Shown in pieces: positions 8,901 through 16,808 of a DNA stretch of 64,000 nt. The DNA comes from Faecalicatena contorta (lineage in GTDB: Bacteria; Bacillota; Clostridia; Lachnospirales; Lachnospiraceae): assembly GCF_039521745.1 (NCBI RefSeq), contig NZ_BAAACT010000168.1; one strand, written 5' to 3'. The notes under the pieces are model-generated. The model was not told where the DNA came from. It did not search any database and saw only the letters and a program-made list of their open reading frames with translations. The number at the start of each line of letters is the position of its first letter. Positions within the stretch are counted from its first letter, which is position 1. A program made the position numbers and the translations under genes.

Positions 8901-8950
8901 ATGATATAGGAAATTCCTCTGGAATTACCTATATCATAAAACCCTCCGGC
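8900..8950. repeat. Palindromic dispersed repeat, family 1, copy 1
   Basis: A 39-nt inverted repeat: tatgatatagg (8900-8910) pairs with cctatatcata (8928-8938) and aattcc pairs with ggaatt, with one mismatch and a 3-nt loop. It is followed by aaaaccctccgg. The same layout (TATCATAGG-type arms then aaaaccctccgg) recurs at 20224-20275. Confidence 0.7.
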
Positions 8951-9080
8951 AGGATGCATACGCTGCGATCAGGTATATAGCCGTAAAGCGGCATCGCGGC
9001 GGCGCCAAAGAGCGGCCGTAAGATGATTTCAAAAACTTGTTTTGACAGATGCATTTTATTGCTTTCAAAACGAAATTATG

Positions 9081-9905
9081 TTAGGATTCAAACGTAGATG
9101 TTAACGTTTCGAAATCTTTCAATATTAATTTCATAAAATCATCATTCATATTCATCGGAGGAAGATAATAATAGTTTTCCGTTATCATCCATCCCTGGAA
9201 GCCGATCTTTTTGATTGTTTCAGCTGTTTGTATGTATCCGGCATCGCCTGTTCCCAGAAGTACGCAGCCACGCTGCCCAGGTGTGAATAGAGAGCGCAGG
9301 CTGTCTTTCATATGAAAATGGCTGATTGTTTCTGTTCCAAACGCCTGGATCTGTTCAATCGGATCGCCGGTACCGAAACGAAGGGGATTCAGGATATCCA
9401 TACAGACTTTCACCCGGCCCTTCAGCCGGTCGAGCAGCACCTGTATCAGCGGAAGAGGAAGTGCAGATTCGACAGCAATTTCAACCTGAGAGATTTCGGC
9501 CAGGCGGCATGCATATTCCAGATGACTCAATGCATTGCTGTATGCATCTTCGGTCTTAGGACTGACCGTGATGACGAGTGTACGGATATCAAGCGCCCTG
9601 CAGGCCCGTATTCCATTACGGATACTGGCTCTTGCAGCGTCTCCTTGAGGCGTATTGACAGGAAAATCAATGGTTCCTTCTGCAAGCAGAGCTCCAAGGT
9701 TCAGGGAATGAAGACGGATTTCGTAGTGTCTGGCCGTCTCATGGTAGATTTGTTGTATTTCTGGGTGGTTCAGCGGGAAATTGAGGCTTCGGCCGCCGGC
9801 TTCACCAAGCTGCATCCCGTCAAATCCGGCTGTGCCGGCAAGTCTGATCGCAAGGGGGCCGGAGACCGGCATGGACCACTCGCATATTCCATAATAATTC
9901 TTCAT
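9081..9905 (-). CDS. Sugar phosphate isomerase/epimerase (xylose isomerase-like TIM barrel)
   Basis: A 274-residue AP-endonuclease-2-type TIM barrel. It starts MKNYYGICEWSMPVSGP and carries LVITVSPKTEDAYSNAL, IAVESALPLPL, VKVCMDILNPL and FHMKDS, the strand-end Glu, Asp and His positions that usually bind a divalent metal. Members isomerise or epimerise sugars, inositols and sugar phosphates. The start at 9905 has a GGAGG site 9 nt upstream; longer in-frame starts would run through promoter DNA. It is transcribed divergently from the phosphotriesterase-like gene, and its promoter spacer holds the 15-mer shared with the region before the aldo/keto reductase. Substrate is unknown. Confidence 0.8.
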   Translation of the reverse strand: MKNYYGICEWSMPVSGPLAIRLAGTAGFDGMQLGEAGGRSLNFPLNHPEIQQIYHETARHYEIRLHSLNLGALLAEGTIDFPVNTPQGDAARASIRNGIRACRALDIRTLVITVSPKTEDAYSNALSHLEYACRLAEISQVEIAVESALPLPLIQVLLDRLKGRVKVCMDILNPLRFGTGDPIEQIQAFGTETISHFHMKDSLRSLFTPGQRGCVLLGTGDAGYIQTAETIKKIGFQGWMITENYYYLPPMNMNDDFMKLILKDFETLTSTFES

Positions 9906-9926
9906 AGTGTTATCCTCCATGAATAA

Positions 9927-9955
9927 AATATAATACAATAATAATACAAAGTCAA
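9927..9955 (-). promoter_or_regulatory. Minus-strand promoter containing the shared 15-mer
   Basis: On the minus strand TTGACT (9950-9955), 17 nt, TATATT (9927-9932). The spacer contains ACAATAATAATACAA (9935-9949 on plus), the exact inverse of 1254-1268. A protein bound there would block RNA polymerase. Confidence 0.6.
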
Positions 9956-9997
9956 CATAAATAATGATAACATAATACAAAATTAGACCTAAACAGA

Positions 9998-10026
9998 TTG
10001 ACAATAGAAATACAATATGATAAAAT
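9998..10026 (+). promoter_or_regulatory. Promoter of the phosphotriesterase/ABC operon
   Basis: TTGACA (9998-10003), 17 nt, TAAAAT (10021-10026). ATACAA motifs lie inside and upstream, as in the other promoters of this cluster. Confidence 0.6.
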
Positions 10027-10070
10027 CATGAGTAAGTAAAAGAGGATAAAAGAAGGACGGAGGAACAGCT

Positions 10071-11033
10071 ATGGTAAAGATTAATACAGTGTTGGGAAAA
10101 CTAAGTACGGAAGATCTGGGAATGACTCTGATGCATGAGCATTTGGGAACCGTGGACGCGAATGTATGGAAGGCATTTCCGGATTGGCTGAATCGGTCGG
10201 AGTTCATTGATTATGCAGTGGGGCAATATAAGAAAGCAAAAGACAGAGGAATCGATACGATCGTAGATGTGACACCATTGGATCTGGGCAGAGACATCCA
10301 TATGATAAAAGAGGTATCGGAAAAGTCCGGTGTTAACGTCGTGGCATGCACAGGAATCTATGGAAACAGTTATGGCTGGCACCTGTATAAGGATCCGGAT
10401 TATATTGCTTCGTTATTCATACGAGAAGCTGAAATCGGGATCGAAGGGACAGATATCAAGGCAGGTGTCATCAAGTGCGCCACCCATGAGGATCATATCA
10501 ATCAGGATGATGAGCGGATGCTGAAGATCATTGCAAAAGTACATAAGGAGACAGGTCTTCCCATCATTACGCATTCTATCGGGCATTCCGGATATGAACA
10601 GCAGGATGTGTTCGAAGCGGAGGGGGTAGACTTAAGCAGAGTCGTAATCGGACACCTGGGAGACCTCGATGATGTGGAATATATCGTGAAGGTAGCGGAA
10701 AGAGGAAGTTATCTTGGCCTGGACCGTTTCAGCATTGATACAATCCAGCCGCTTAAGGTTCGTGCTCAAGTCCTGAAAGAGCTCTGTGACAGAGGATATC
10801 GTGATCAGATCATCGTAAGCCATGATTGTATGTGCTTTATGGACGGGCGGGACAGCCTGAATATCTTCGGCGGTACCTGGGATGACTTTTATAAAGAGAA
10901 CCATGAGGACATGGAATATCAATATACCTATGTATTTGATTATATCTGGCCGGAACTTGAGAGGCTCGGGATGACGCAGGCGGATTTTGACCAGTTCCTG
11001 ATCCGTACTCCCCGGACATTTTTTGAACGATGA
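10071..11033 (+). CDS. Phosphotriesterase-family metal hydrolase, possible sugar lactonase
   Basis: A 320-residue amidohydrolase-fold protein of the phosphotriesterase family. The binuclear metal ligands are visible: His22 and His24 (LMHEHL), Lys135 (GVIKCATHE, normally carboxylated), the histidines in IITHSIGHSGYE and VIGHLGDLDD, and the Asp of IVSHDCMC. Bacterial members include lactonases and esterases acting in sugar or sugar-acid catabolism. It opens an operon with a zinc dehydrogenase and a complete sugar ABC importer. One inference is that a dehydrogenase makes a sugar lactone which this enzyme opens, feeding the 2-hydroxyacid dehydrogenase. No phosphotriester substrate is implied. GGAGGAACAGCT precedes the ATG. 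Confidence 0.82.
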   Translation: MVKINTVLGKLSTEDLGMTLMHEHLGTVDANVWKAFPDWLNRSEFIDYAVGQYKKAKDRGIDTIVDVTPLDLGRDIHMIKEVSEKSGVNVVACTGIYGNSYGWHLYKDPDYIASLFIREAEIGIEGTDIKAGVIKCATHEDHINQDDERMLKIIAKVHKETGLPIITHSIGHSGYEQQDVFEAEGVDLSRVVIGHLGDLDDVEYIVKVAERGSYLGLDRFSIDTIQPLKVRAQVLKELCDRGYRDQIIVSHDCMCFMDGRDSLNIFGGTWDDFYKENHEDMEYQYTYVFDYIWPELERLGMTQADFDQFLIRTPRTFFER

Positions 11034-11045
11034 GCGGAGGGCAAT

Positions 11046-12092
11046 ATGAGAGCATTAGTATATGACAGACCCGGAAGAAAATATGGCAGTATACGTGAAA
11101 TCGATACGCCGGAGTGCGGTGACGGGCAGGTACTGATCGAGGTCATATCCTGCGGAATCTGCAAGCCGGCAGAAAAGTCACATGACCAAAATGGCTCTGT
11201 CCTTGGAAGATACCCGGCGGTGCCGGGACATGAACTGGCAGGCAGGATCGTTAAGACCGGCAGGAACGTCGTATCTCTCAGGGAAGGGATGAGGGTGACG
11301 GTCGATAATGGCGTACCGTGCGGGACATGTTATTACTGCAGGAGAGGAGAAAGCGCTTTTTGTGAAGCGTTTGGTTCTATGGGGCATAATCTGCAGGGCG
11401 GGATGGCGGAATATATCGCGGTGGATGAGAGGAATGTCTATCGGATACCAGATGCTGTCACCTATGACCAGGCAGCCCTGTGTGAATTGATCGGCTGCTG
11501 TCTGAGGGCTGTAGAGAGAAGCCAGGTCAGGTACTGCGATGATGTGCTGGTCCTGGGGGCCGGAGCCAGCGGGAATATACTGACACAGTTATTTTTGAAT
11601 TCCTGTGCGCAGAATACGGCAGTGATAGACCTGGTGGGGAGTAAGCTGAAGATCCTGAAGGAAAAAGGGGCTCTTACCTATCTTGCCGAGCCGGGCAAAG
11701 AGACGGAGATATTGGCGGAGACTGCGGCCGGTTTCCCAAAGGGATTTGATATCATTGTGGATGCATGCGGCAGCGCCGAAATGAGCCGCGCCTCTTTGAA
11801 ATACCTGAAAAAGGGCGGGACTTTTGTGGGATATTCCTTTCCGAACGGTGCGCAAAAAGAGCTGCCACTGCCGATCGCTCAGTTCATCATCAATGAATGG
11901 ACCTATGTCGGTTCCACTTTTAACAGTGAGTTTGATAAATGTATTGAGATCATCAGCAGTAAAAAAGTGGATTGTGATTGTCTGATAACAGGACATTATA
12001 AGCTGGAAGAATATTTTGAAGCGCTTGATGAAAGTCTGGAAGATAAAGAATCCATCAAAGTGATGATTCATCCCAAGGGGACAGCAAAATAG
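11046..12092 (+). CDS. Zinc-dependent medium-chain dehydrogenase, second copy
   Basis: A 348-residue MDR-family dehydrogenase resembling the one at 4048 in length and motifs. Catalytic zinc ligands are Cys39 (SCGICKPAE), His62 and Glu63 (PGHE). The structural site is Cys92, Cys95, Cys98 and Cys106. VLVLGAGASGNILTQ is the nucleotide-binding loop. It starts 12 nt after the phosphotriesterase-like gene and ends 12 nt before the lipoprotein gene, so it is co-transcribed with the importer. Two related dehydrogenases in two operons of one putative regulon suggest two oxidation steps, or two related substrates. Which hydroxyl is oxidised cannot be told. Confidence 0.88.
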   Translation: MRALVYDRPGRKYGSIREIDTPECGDGQVLIEVISCGICKPAEKSHDQNGSVLGRYPAVPGHELAGRIVKTGRNVVSLREGMRVTVDNGVPCGTCYYCRRGESAFCEAFGSMGHNLQGGMAEYIAVDERNVYRIPDAVTYDQAALCELIGCCLRAVERSQVRYCDDVLVLGAGASGNILTQLFLNSCAQNTAVIDLVGSKLKILKEKGALTYLAEPGKETEILAETAAGFPKGFDIIVDACGSAEMSRASLKYLKKGGTFVGYSFPNGAQKELPLPIAQFIINEWTYVGSTFNSEFDKCIEIISSKKVDCDCLITGHYKLEEYFEALDESLEDKESIKVMIHPKGTAK

Positions 12093-12104
12093 AGGTGGAA
12101 AGAT

Positions 12105-13211
12105 ATGAAGAGAATAAGAATTCTGGCGGTTCTGGTTCTGACGGTATTTCTGATGACGGGATGTGATGCTCTGATAGAATTGCCGGAAGAGCTGAAGGAA
12201 GAAGAGGTACAAAAGACAGATTTGAAAGAAACAGAGTTTGAGGGACCGGATGAGAAAGCGAAGGCGCCAAGAGGCGCAAAAGTCGCTTTGGTACCGGCAC
12301 AGGCTTCTTTGTCCGGCTGTATCGTTCCATGTGAAGCTATTCAGGAGGTGGGAGAGCGATATGATTGGGATATCCAGATGTTCGATGGGAAAGGAACGCC
12401 GGATGAGGAAAATACCGCGATTATGAATGCAATTGCATGGAAGGCAGATATCATTATTACGATCTCGCTGGATGCGAGAAGCGTCCAGCAGGGAATCCAG
12501 GCGGCGAACACGGCTGGAATCCCGATCGTGAGCGGTTCCAACGGTACGGATGACCCCAACCCGCGTCTGAATCTGGAGGAGGAAGGCCTGGTTGATTTCC
12601 TGTATGATGTCGGACCTGATTACCGGGCGCTCGGAACGGCGATGGCCGAATGGATGGAGTCCCACAGAGAACTGAGCGGACATGTCGTCATCTACAGCTG
12701 TCCGGGATCTTATTCCGTGGAATATTTTGAAGACGGTCTGCTGGCGGGGCTGGAACAGACAGAGCTGTCAGTAGACGGGCAGCTTCAGAAGTTTACATTC
12801 GAACAGATGGGGGATGAATTGAACCGCATGGTTATCGGTTATGTGACCGCCAATCCGGAAACAGAATTTATCTTCCTGCCCTTTGATCCGGCAGCCGTCA
12901 GCGTGGCAGAAGCGCTTGAGACAGCAGGAATACAGGATGTGAAGGTATGCGGTGTATTAGGGAATCAGGAGATGATCTCTCTGATCAGACAGGGGACGGT
13001 TGCGGCATGTACGGCTGCCTACGATAACGTATACTTAGGCTACGCAACGGCAGACCAGGCGATCCGCGTCTTAAATGGACAGGAGCTTGCGGCGCCGAGA
13101 GGCGAAAATCTGCCTTATCAGATCATAGACATCCAGAGCCTGCCCAAAGAGGGGGAAGCGTGGGCGCCGAATATGAACTACAAAGAACGTTATTATGAGC
13201 TTTGGGATTAA
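12105..13211 (+). CDS. Sugar ABC transporter substrate-binding lipoprotein (ribose-type)
   Basis: A 368-residue exported lipoprotein. A short basic N-terminus and hydrophobic stretch end in the lipobox LMTGC (Cys near residue 20). An acidic linker of about 25 residues follows, then a periplasmic-binding-protein type 1 fold of the RbsB class (repeated sugar-contact elements such as ADIIITISLDARSVQQGIQ and GIPIVSGSNGTDD). It would capture the substrate at the outer face of the membrane and deliver it to the permeases at 13226 and 15763. Spacing of 12-15 nt to both neighbours indicates one operon. Ligand identity is unknown; the cluster suggests an aldose, polyol or sugar acid. Confidence 0.88.
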   Translation: MKRIRILAVLVLTVFLMTGCDALIELPEELKEEEVQKTDLKETEFEGPDEKAKAPRGAKVALVPAQASLSGCIVPCEAIQEVGERYDWDIQMFDGKGTPDEENTAIMNAIAWKADIIITISLDARSVQQGIQAANTAGIPIVSGSNGTDDPNPRLNLEEEGLVDFLYDVGPDYRALGTAMAEWMESHRELSGHVVIYSCPGSYSVEYFEDGLLAGLEQTELSVDGQLQKFTFEQMGDELNRMVIGYVTANPETEFIFLPFDPAAVSVAEALETAGIQDVKVCGVLGNQEMISLIRQGTVAACTAAYDNVYLGYATADQAIRVLNGQELAAPRGENLPYQIIDIQSLPKEGEAWAPNMNYKERYYELWD

Positions 13212-13225
13212 AAAGAGGGTGCGAT

Positions 13226-14197
13226 ATGAAGGAAGCTGATATTCGAAATGGGAGAAATACAATACTAGAAAAATATGGTATGCTGGGCGTTTTGCTGATC
13301 ATTATTTTGATCTTTGGGTCATTATCCGATTCTTTTCTTACAGTACAGAATTTCAGCAATATATTCATCAGTGAATCCGTGGCAGGGTGTCTGGCCCTGG
13401 GGGGATTGTTCATTCTGGTAGTCGATGAATTTGATCTCTCACTGGGATACATCTTGTGCTTCTGCATGGTGCTTGGCGCCTTCCTTTCAGGGAAAGGCTG
13501 TCCGGGGGCTGTGGTAGTTTCAGTGATGATTGCAGCAGGTGCTGCATGCGGAGCTCTGAATGGATTAATCGTCACGAAACTCGGGATCAATTCCTTTATT
13601 GCGACGATGAGCGTGGGACTTTCGCTTGCCGGGATTACACAGGCATTGTCGGGTGGGGGGATACTGAACACCAATATTCCACAGTCGATAATTCATTTTG
13701 CAAGAGGAAAGGTATTCTATGTGGGATATAGTGTGATCTTTCTCCTGGTGCTGTGCGCGGCCATTCATTTTGTCCTGGACCATACGGAATTCGGCCGGCA
13801 TCTGTACGCGGTGGGGATGTCAGGGCGCACGGCAGTCTTCGCCGGGATCAAGGCAAAGAGAGTCAGGCTTACCGCATTCACTGTGGCCGGACTCTTTTGC
13901 GGGATATCGTCAATCGTGATGCTGGGACAGCTGGGCGCCGCCAGTTCTGCTTATGGCACGTCGCTTTTGCTTCCGGCATACTCCGTCGTATTCCTGAGCA
14001 AGGCGTCTTTTCATCCCGGGCGGCTGAATGTACCGGGTCTGGTCGTAGGAGTGGCGCTCTGTGCACTGGGCCAGAATGGAATTGAGATCGCCGGCGCGCC
14101 GGTATGGGGGAGCTATGTCTTTCAGGGAGTGCTTCTGATCCTGTCGATCTGGATCTCGGTTCTTCTGACTCAGAGAGCAGGACGGAAAGTGAAGTAA
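13226..14197 (+). CDS. Sugar ABC transporter permease (RbsC type), first of pair
   Basis: A 323-residue membrane protein with about 8-10 hydrophobic segments. It carries the branched-chain/ribose permease signature: VDEFDLSLGYILCF resembles the typical EIDLSVG motif, and NGLIVTKLGINSFIATMSVGLSLAG matches the conserved NGLLVTKLKIPSFIVTLG region. The ATG at 13226 is chosen; the in-frame TTG 8 codons upstream lies at the end of the lipoprotein gene. It forms a heteromeric channel with the permease at 15763, powered by the ATPase encoded between them. Confidence 0.88.
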   Translation: MKEADIRNGRNTILEKYGMLGVLLIIILIFGSLSDSFLTVQNFSNIFISESVAGCLALGGLFILVVDEFDLSLGYILCFCMVLGAFLSGKGCPGAVVVSVMIAAGAACGALNGLIVTKLGINSFIATMSVGLSLAGITQALSGGGILNTNIPQSIIHFARGKVFYVGYSVIFLLVLCAAIHFVLDHTEFGRHLYAVGMSGRTAVFAGIKAKRVRLTAFTVAGLFCGISSIVMLGQLGAASSAYGTSLLLPAYSVVFLSKASFHPGRLNVPGLVVGVALCALGQNGIEIAGAPVWGSYVFQGVLLILSIWISVLLTQRAGRKVK

Positions 14198-14212
14198 CGA
14201 AAGGAGAAGGCA

Positions 14213-15766
14213 ATGTCTGTTGAGATGGAACATATTTCAGTATCATTTGCCGGTGTTACGGTACTAAAAGATGTGAGTCTTTCGGTGGAGGATGGAATCA
14301 TTTGCGGTGTGCTCGGAGCCAACGGCAGCGGCAAGTCCACGTTGATCAAGGTACTGACCGGGATCTATCATCCTGATAAGGGATCAGGCTCTGAAATCAC
14401 GATTGCCGGTCAAAAATGCAGTGATATTCCCGATTCGAATGAGGCGTACCGCATGGGCGTGCGCGCAGTGCATCAGGAGAGCCCGCTGATAGACGATTTT
14501 ACAGTGGCAGAATGTATCGCCGCATTCAAAGGATATCCGAAAAAGAATGGAAGGATTGATTGGAAAGGAATCAAAGAATATGCAGAAAGACTGCTTTTGA
14601 CGTATGAAATCTCATTAGAAACAGAACAGCTGGTGAGAGAGCTGAGCGCTATGCAGCGCAATATGCTGGCAATTGCCATCGCAATAGGCCAGGAGGAAGA
14701 ACAAAAGCAGACGAAGCTGCTGATATTGGATGAATCAGAGGCTTCTATTCCCGAAAATGAGGCGGAATTCTTTCTTAAGCGGGTGAAGATGCTGGCTGCA
14801 AAGGGAATTCCGATCATTATGATCAGCCACCGGCTGAAAGCCGTGCTTAAGTATTGTGACACTGTGGTGATATTGAACGATGGGGAGATGGTATTTCATG
14901 GAAACGTGGGGGATATCACGGAAGAGATTATCGTCAGCCAGATGCTCCGCAGAGACGGTGGGTCACAGAAGGAAACAGACGCAAAGAGGGAGCACACCCT
15001 TACCGGTCTGTGGGATTTGCTGAAGTGCAAAACGCAGTATCAGATGGGTGCGGAAGTGCTTCGGGTCGAGAATCTGAAGTATGGAAACCTGAACGGCTGT
15101 TCTTTTGAGTTGTATGCGGGAGATATCCTTGGAATCGTCGGCGTAGCTGACAGCGGGATATCCGAGCTACCCTGGCTGCTGTCCGGTAGATGGTCCAGAA
15201 AGGATGGGGAGATCTATGTCGGGGGCAGCCCCCTTCCGCGCCATATGAGCACGAGAAAGGCCATCAGGAACGGTCTTGTGCTGCTTCCCAGCGACCGTCC
15301 GAAATCCGGAGGCGTCATGGAGTGTTCTGCGAGGGAGAATCTTTTTATGCCGAATGAAAAGAAATACTGGAGCCGGAAAAAACTATCCAGGCGAACCCTT
15401 CAAATGATGCAGGAGATATTCGATATACAGCCCCGCGATAGTTTTGAAAAGAAATTTGGGACATTCTCGGGAGGAAATCAGCAGAAGGCGATTATGGCAA
15501 AATGGATGAGCTTAAAGCCAAAGGTATTCGTCCTGGACGATCCGACCTACGGAGTGGATCCCAATTCACGGCAGAGGCTGTTCGCACTGCTGAAAGAAGC
15601 GGCCGCACAGGGAATGGGAATCATCGTCTTTTCTACGGAACCCGAGCAGCTCGCGGACTTATGTACCAGGATTGTGGTGATACGGGAAGGAAAGGCGGCA
15701 GGACAGATTCAGAAAAAAGACGGCATTCTGGAAAGAGAGACGATTGCGAGGTGGAGCTATCTATGA
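14213..15766 (+). CDS. Sugar ABC transporter ATP-binding protein (two domains, degenerate motifs)
   Basis: A 517-residue RbsA-type protein with two nucleotide-binding domains. Domain 1 has a normal Walker A (GANGSGKST, 35-43) and the H-loop His in MISHRLK. Its signature is LSAMQRN instead of the usual LSxGQQQ type, and the Walker B continues LDESEAS instead of LDEPTAA. Domain 2 lacks a usable Walker A (GIVGVADSGISE), which is normal for the family, has a good signature (FSGGNQQ), and carries LDDPTYG where LDEPTRG is usual, replacing the Glu by Asp. It energises the two flanking permeases. The substitutions may mean weak or asymmetric ATPase activity. The ATG sits behind AAAGGAGAAGG, and the end overlaps the next gene by ATGA. 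Confidence 0.88.
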   Translation: MSVEMEHISVSFAGVTVLKDVSLSVEDGIICGVLGANGSGKSTLIKVLTGIYHPDKGSGSEITIAGQKCSDIPDSNEAYRMGVRAVHQESPLIDDFTVAECIAAFKGYPKKNGRIDWKGIKEYAERLLLTYEISLETEQLVRELSAMQRNMLAIAIAIGQEEEQKQTKLLILDESEASIPENEAEFFLKRVKMLAAKGIPIIMISHRLKAVLKYCDTVVILNDGEMVFHGNVGDITEEIIVSQMLRRDGGSQKETDAKREHTLTGLWDLLKCKTQYQMGAEVLRVENLKYGNLNGCSFELYAGDILGIVGVADSGISELPWLLSGRWSRKDGEIYVGGSPLPRHMSTRKAIRNGLVLLPSDRPKSGGVMECSARENLFMPNEKKYWSRKKLSRRTLQMMQEIFDIQPRDSFEKKFGTFSGGNQQKAIMAKWMSLKPKVFVLDDPTYGVDPNSRQRLFALLKEAAAQGMGIIVFSTEPEQLADLCTRIVVIREGKAAGQIQKKDGILERETIARWSYL

Positions 15767-16701
15767 ACAATAGGAAAAGTATGGATCTCAGGAAGAACGG
15801 TCTTGCCGTGATAACCGTAGTATTGGCAGTCATATTTGCGTTTGCGGTTCCACAGTTCGCGAATCTCAGAAATATAAATGTAATCGGTATCGGCAGAGTT
15901 CCCGTCGCGATGTTCGCTATGGCATCTCTGATTCCTCTGGCAGTCGGGGAATTCGATATTTCACTGGGATACATGATCGGCTTTCTGCTGATGCTTGGCG
16001 GCAAGATGGCATCGATCGGGGGGACAGCCCTGGGTGTAGTTGTTGTGATTATGCTGGGCAGCGTCGTACTGGGAGCTTTTAACGGTCTGATCACGGTGGT
16101 GTTTAAGATTCCGTCCACGATCTCTACATTGGCCACCGGCATGATCATGTACGGGGGTTCATTGGGGCTGAACGGCGGAAAGTCATTCACCGGTGTGACA
16201 CCGGATCTGCTGATGTGGATCAGTAAAATTAAGATTGTGAAGCTCAATATCTGCATTTGGGTATGCCTGGCAGCAGGTATCTCTGCATGGCTCATACTGG
16301 AGCATTCGCCTCTGGGAAAATATATCTATGCGATCGGACATTCTGAACGAGTAGTCGCACTTGCGGGAATCCGTACGAAGATAGTGCGTTTTGTTTCTTT
16401 TATCATAGCATCTGTGCTGATTGGCCTATGCGCCGTCGTACTGATGAGCCAGTCAAAAAATGTGTATCCCGATACAGGGCAAAGCTATCTGCTTCCAGGA
16501 CTGGCTGTCACCTTTTTGAGCACGACGGTTCATACGCCAGGCAGATATAATATACCGGGGGTGCTGTGGTCTGCGGTATTCCTGGGAATGGTCTTCAATG
16601 TGATCAGCATTCTGGGGGCGCCGTTCTGGGCCGAGGCAGTGATAAACGGAATCGTTCTGCTGGGCGTAGTGCTGGTGATGAACCTCAGAAGACAGAAGTG
16701 A
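15763..16701 (+). CDS. Sugar ABC transporter permease (RbsC type), second of pair
   Basis: A 312-residue membrane permease. VGEFDISLGYMIGF and NGLITVVFKIPSTISTLATGMIM are the family motifs. The start at 15763 is set by ATGA overlap with the ATPase stop and by GAGGTGGAG just upstream. An open frame continues 87 codons further upstream but runs out of frame through the ATPase gene and is not coding. It is the last gene of the six-gene operon. Together with the permease at 13226 it would form a heterodimeric channel, whereas ribose systems often use one permease twice. Confidence 0.88.
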   Translation: MNNRKSMDLRKNGLAVITVVLAVIFAFAVPQFANLRNINVIGIGRVPVAMFAMASLIPLAVGEFDISLGYMIGFLLMLGGKMASIGGTALGVVVVIMLGSVVLGAFNGLITVVFKIPSTISTLATGMIMYGGSLGLNGGKSFTGVTPDLLMWISKIKIVKLNICIWVCLAAGISAWLILEHSPLGKYIYAIGHSERVVALAGIRTKIVRFVSFIIASVLIGLCAVVLMSQSKNVYPDTGQSYLLPGLAVTFLSTTVHTPGRYNIPGVLWSAVFLGMVFNVISILGAPFWAEAVINGIVLLGVVLVMNLRRQK

Positions 16702-16751
16702 GGTTGAAAGAAGTTCGCCTATAAGCTAAAAAGTTCTTCCAGTGGGAGGCG

Positions 16752-16782
16752 CACCGCGGCGTAAGAGACAGATGCCGCGGTG
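16752..16782. terminator. GC-rich hairpin between convergent genes
   Basis: caccgcggc (16752-16760) and gccgcggtg (16774-16782) are a perfect 9-bp inverted repeat with a 13-nt loop. It lies between the ABC operon and the convergent oxidoreductase. The T-tract is weak, so termination is likely but not certain. Confidence 0.5.
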
Positions 16783-16808
16783 GGGCTTTCGCAGAGGCGG
16801 CTTTTAAA

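Noticed and set aside
11589..12683. Long open frame on the minus strand opposite the dehydrogenase and lipoprotein genes
   Set aside because: It runs across two real plus-strand genes, has low-complexity Ile/Ser/Leu-rich sequence, no ribosome site and no domain. It is a shadow.
15502..15762. 87-codon upstream extension of the second permease
   Set aside because: It lies entirely within the ATPase gene in another frame; ATGA overlap and a ribosome site support the start at 15763.
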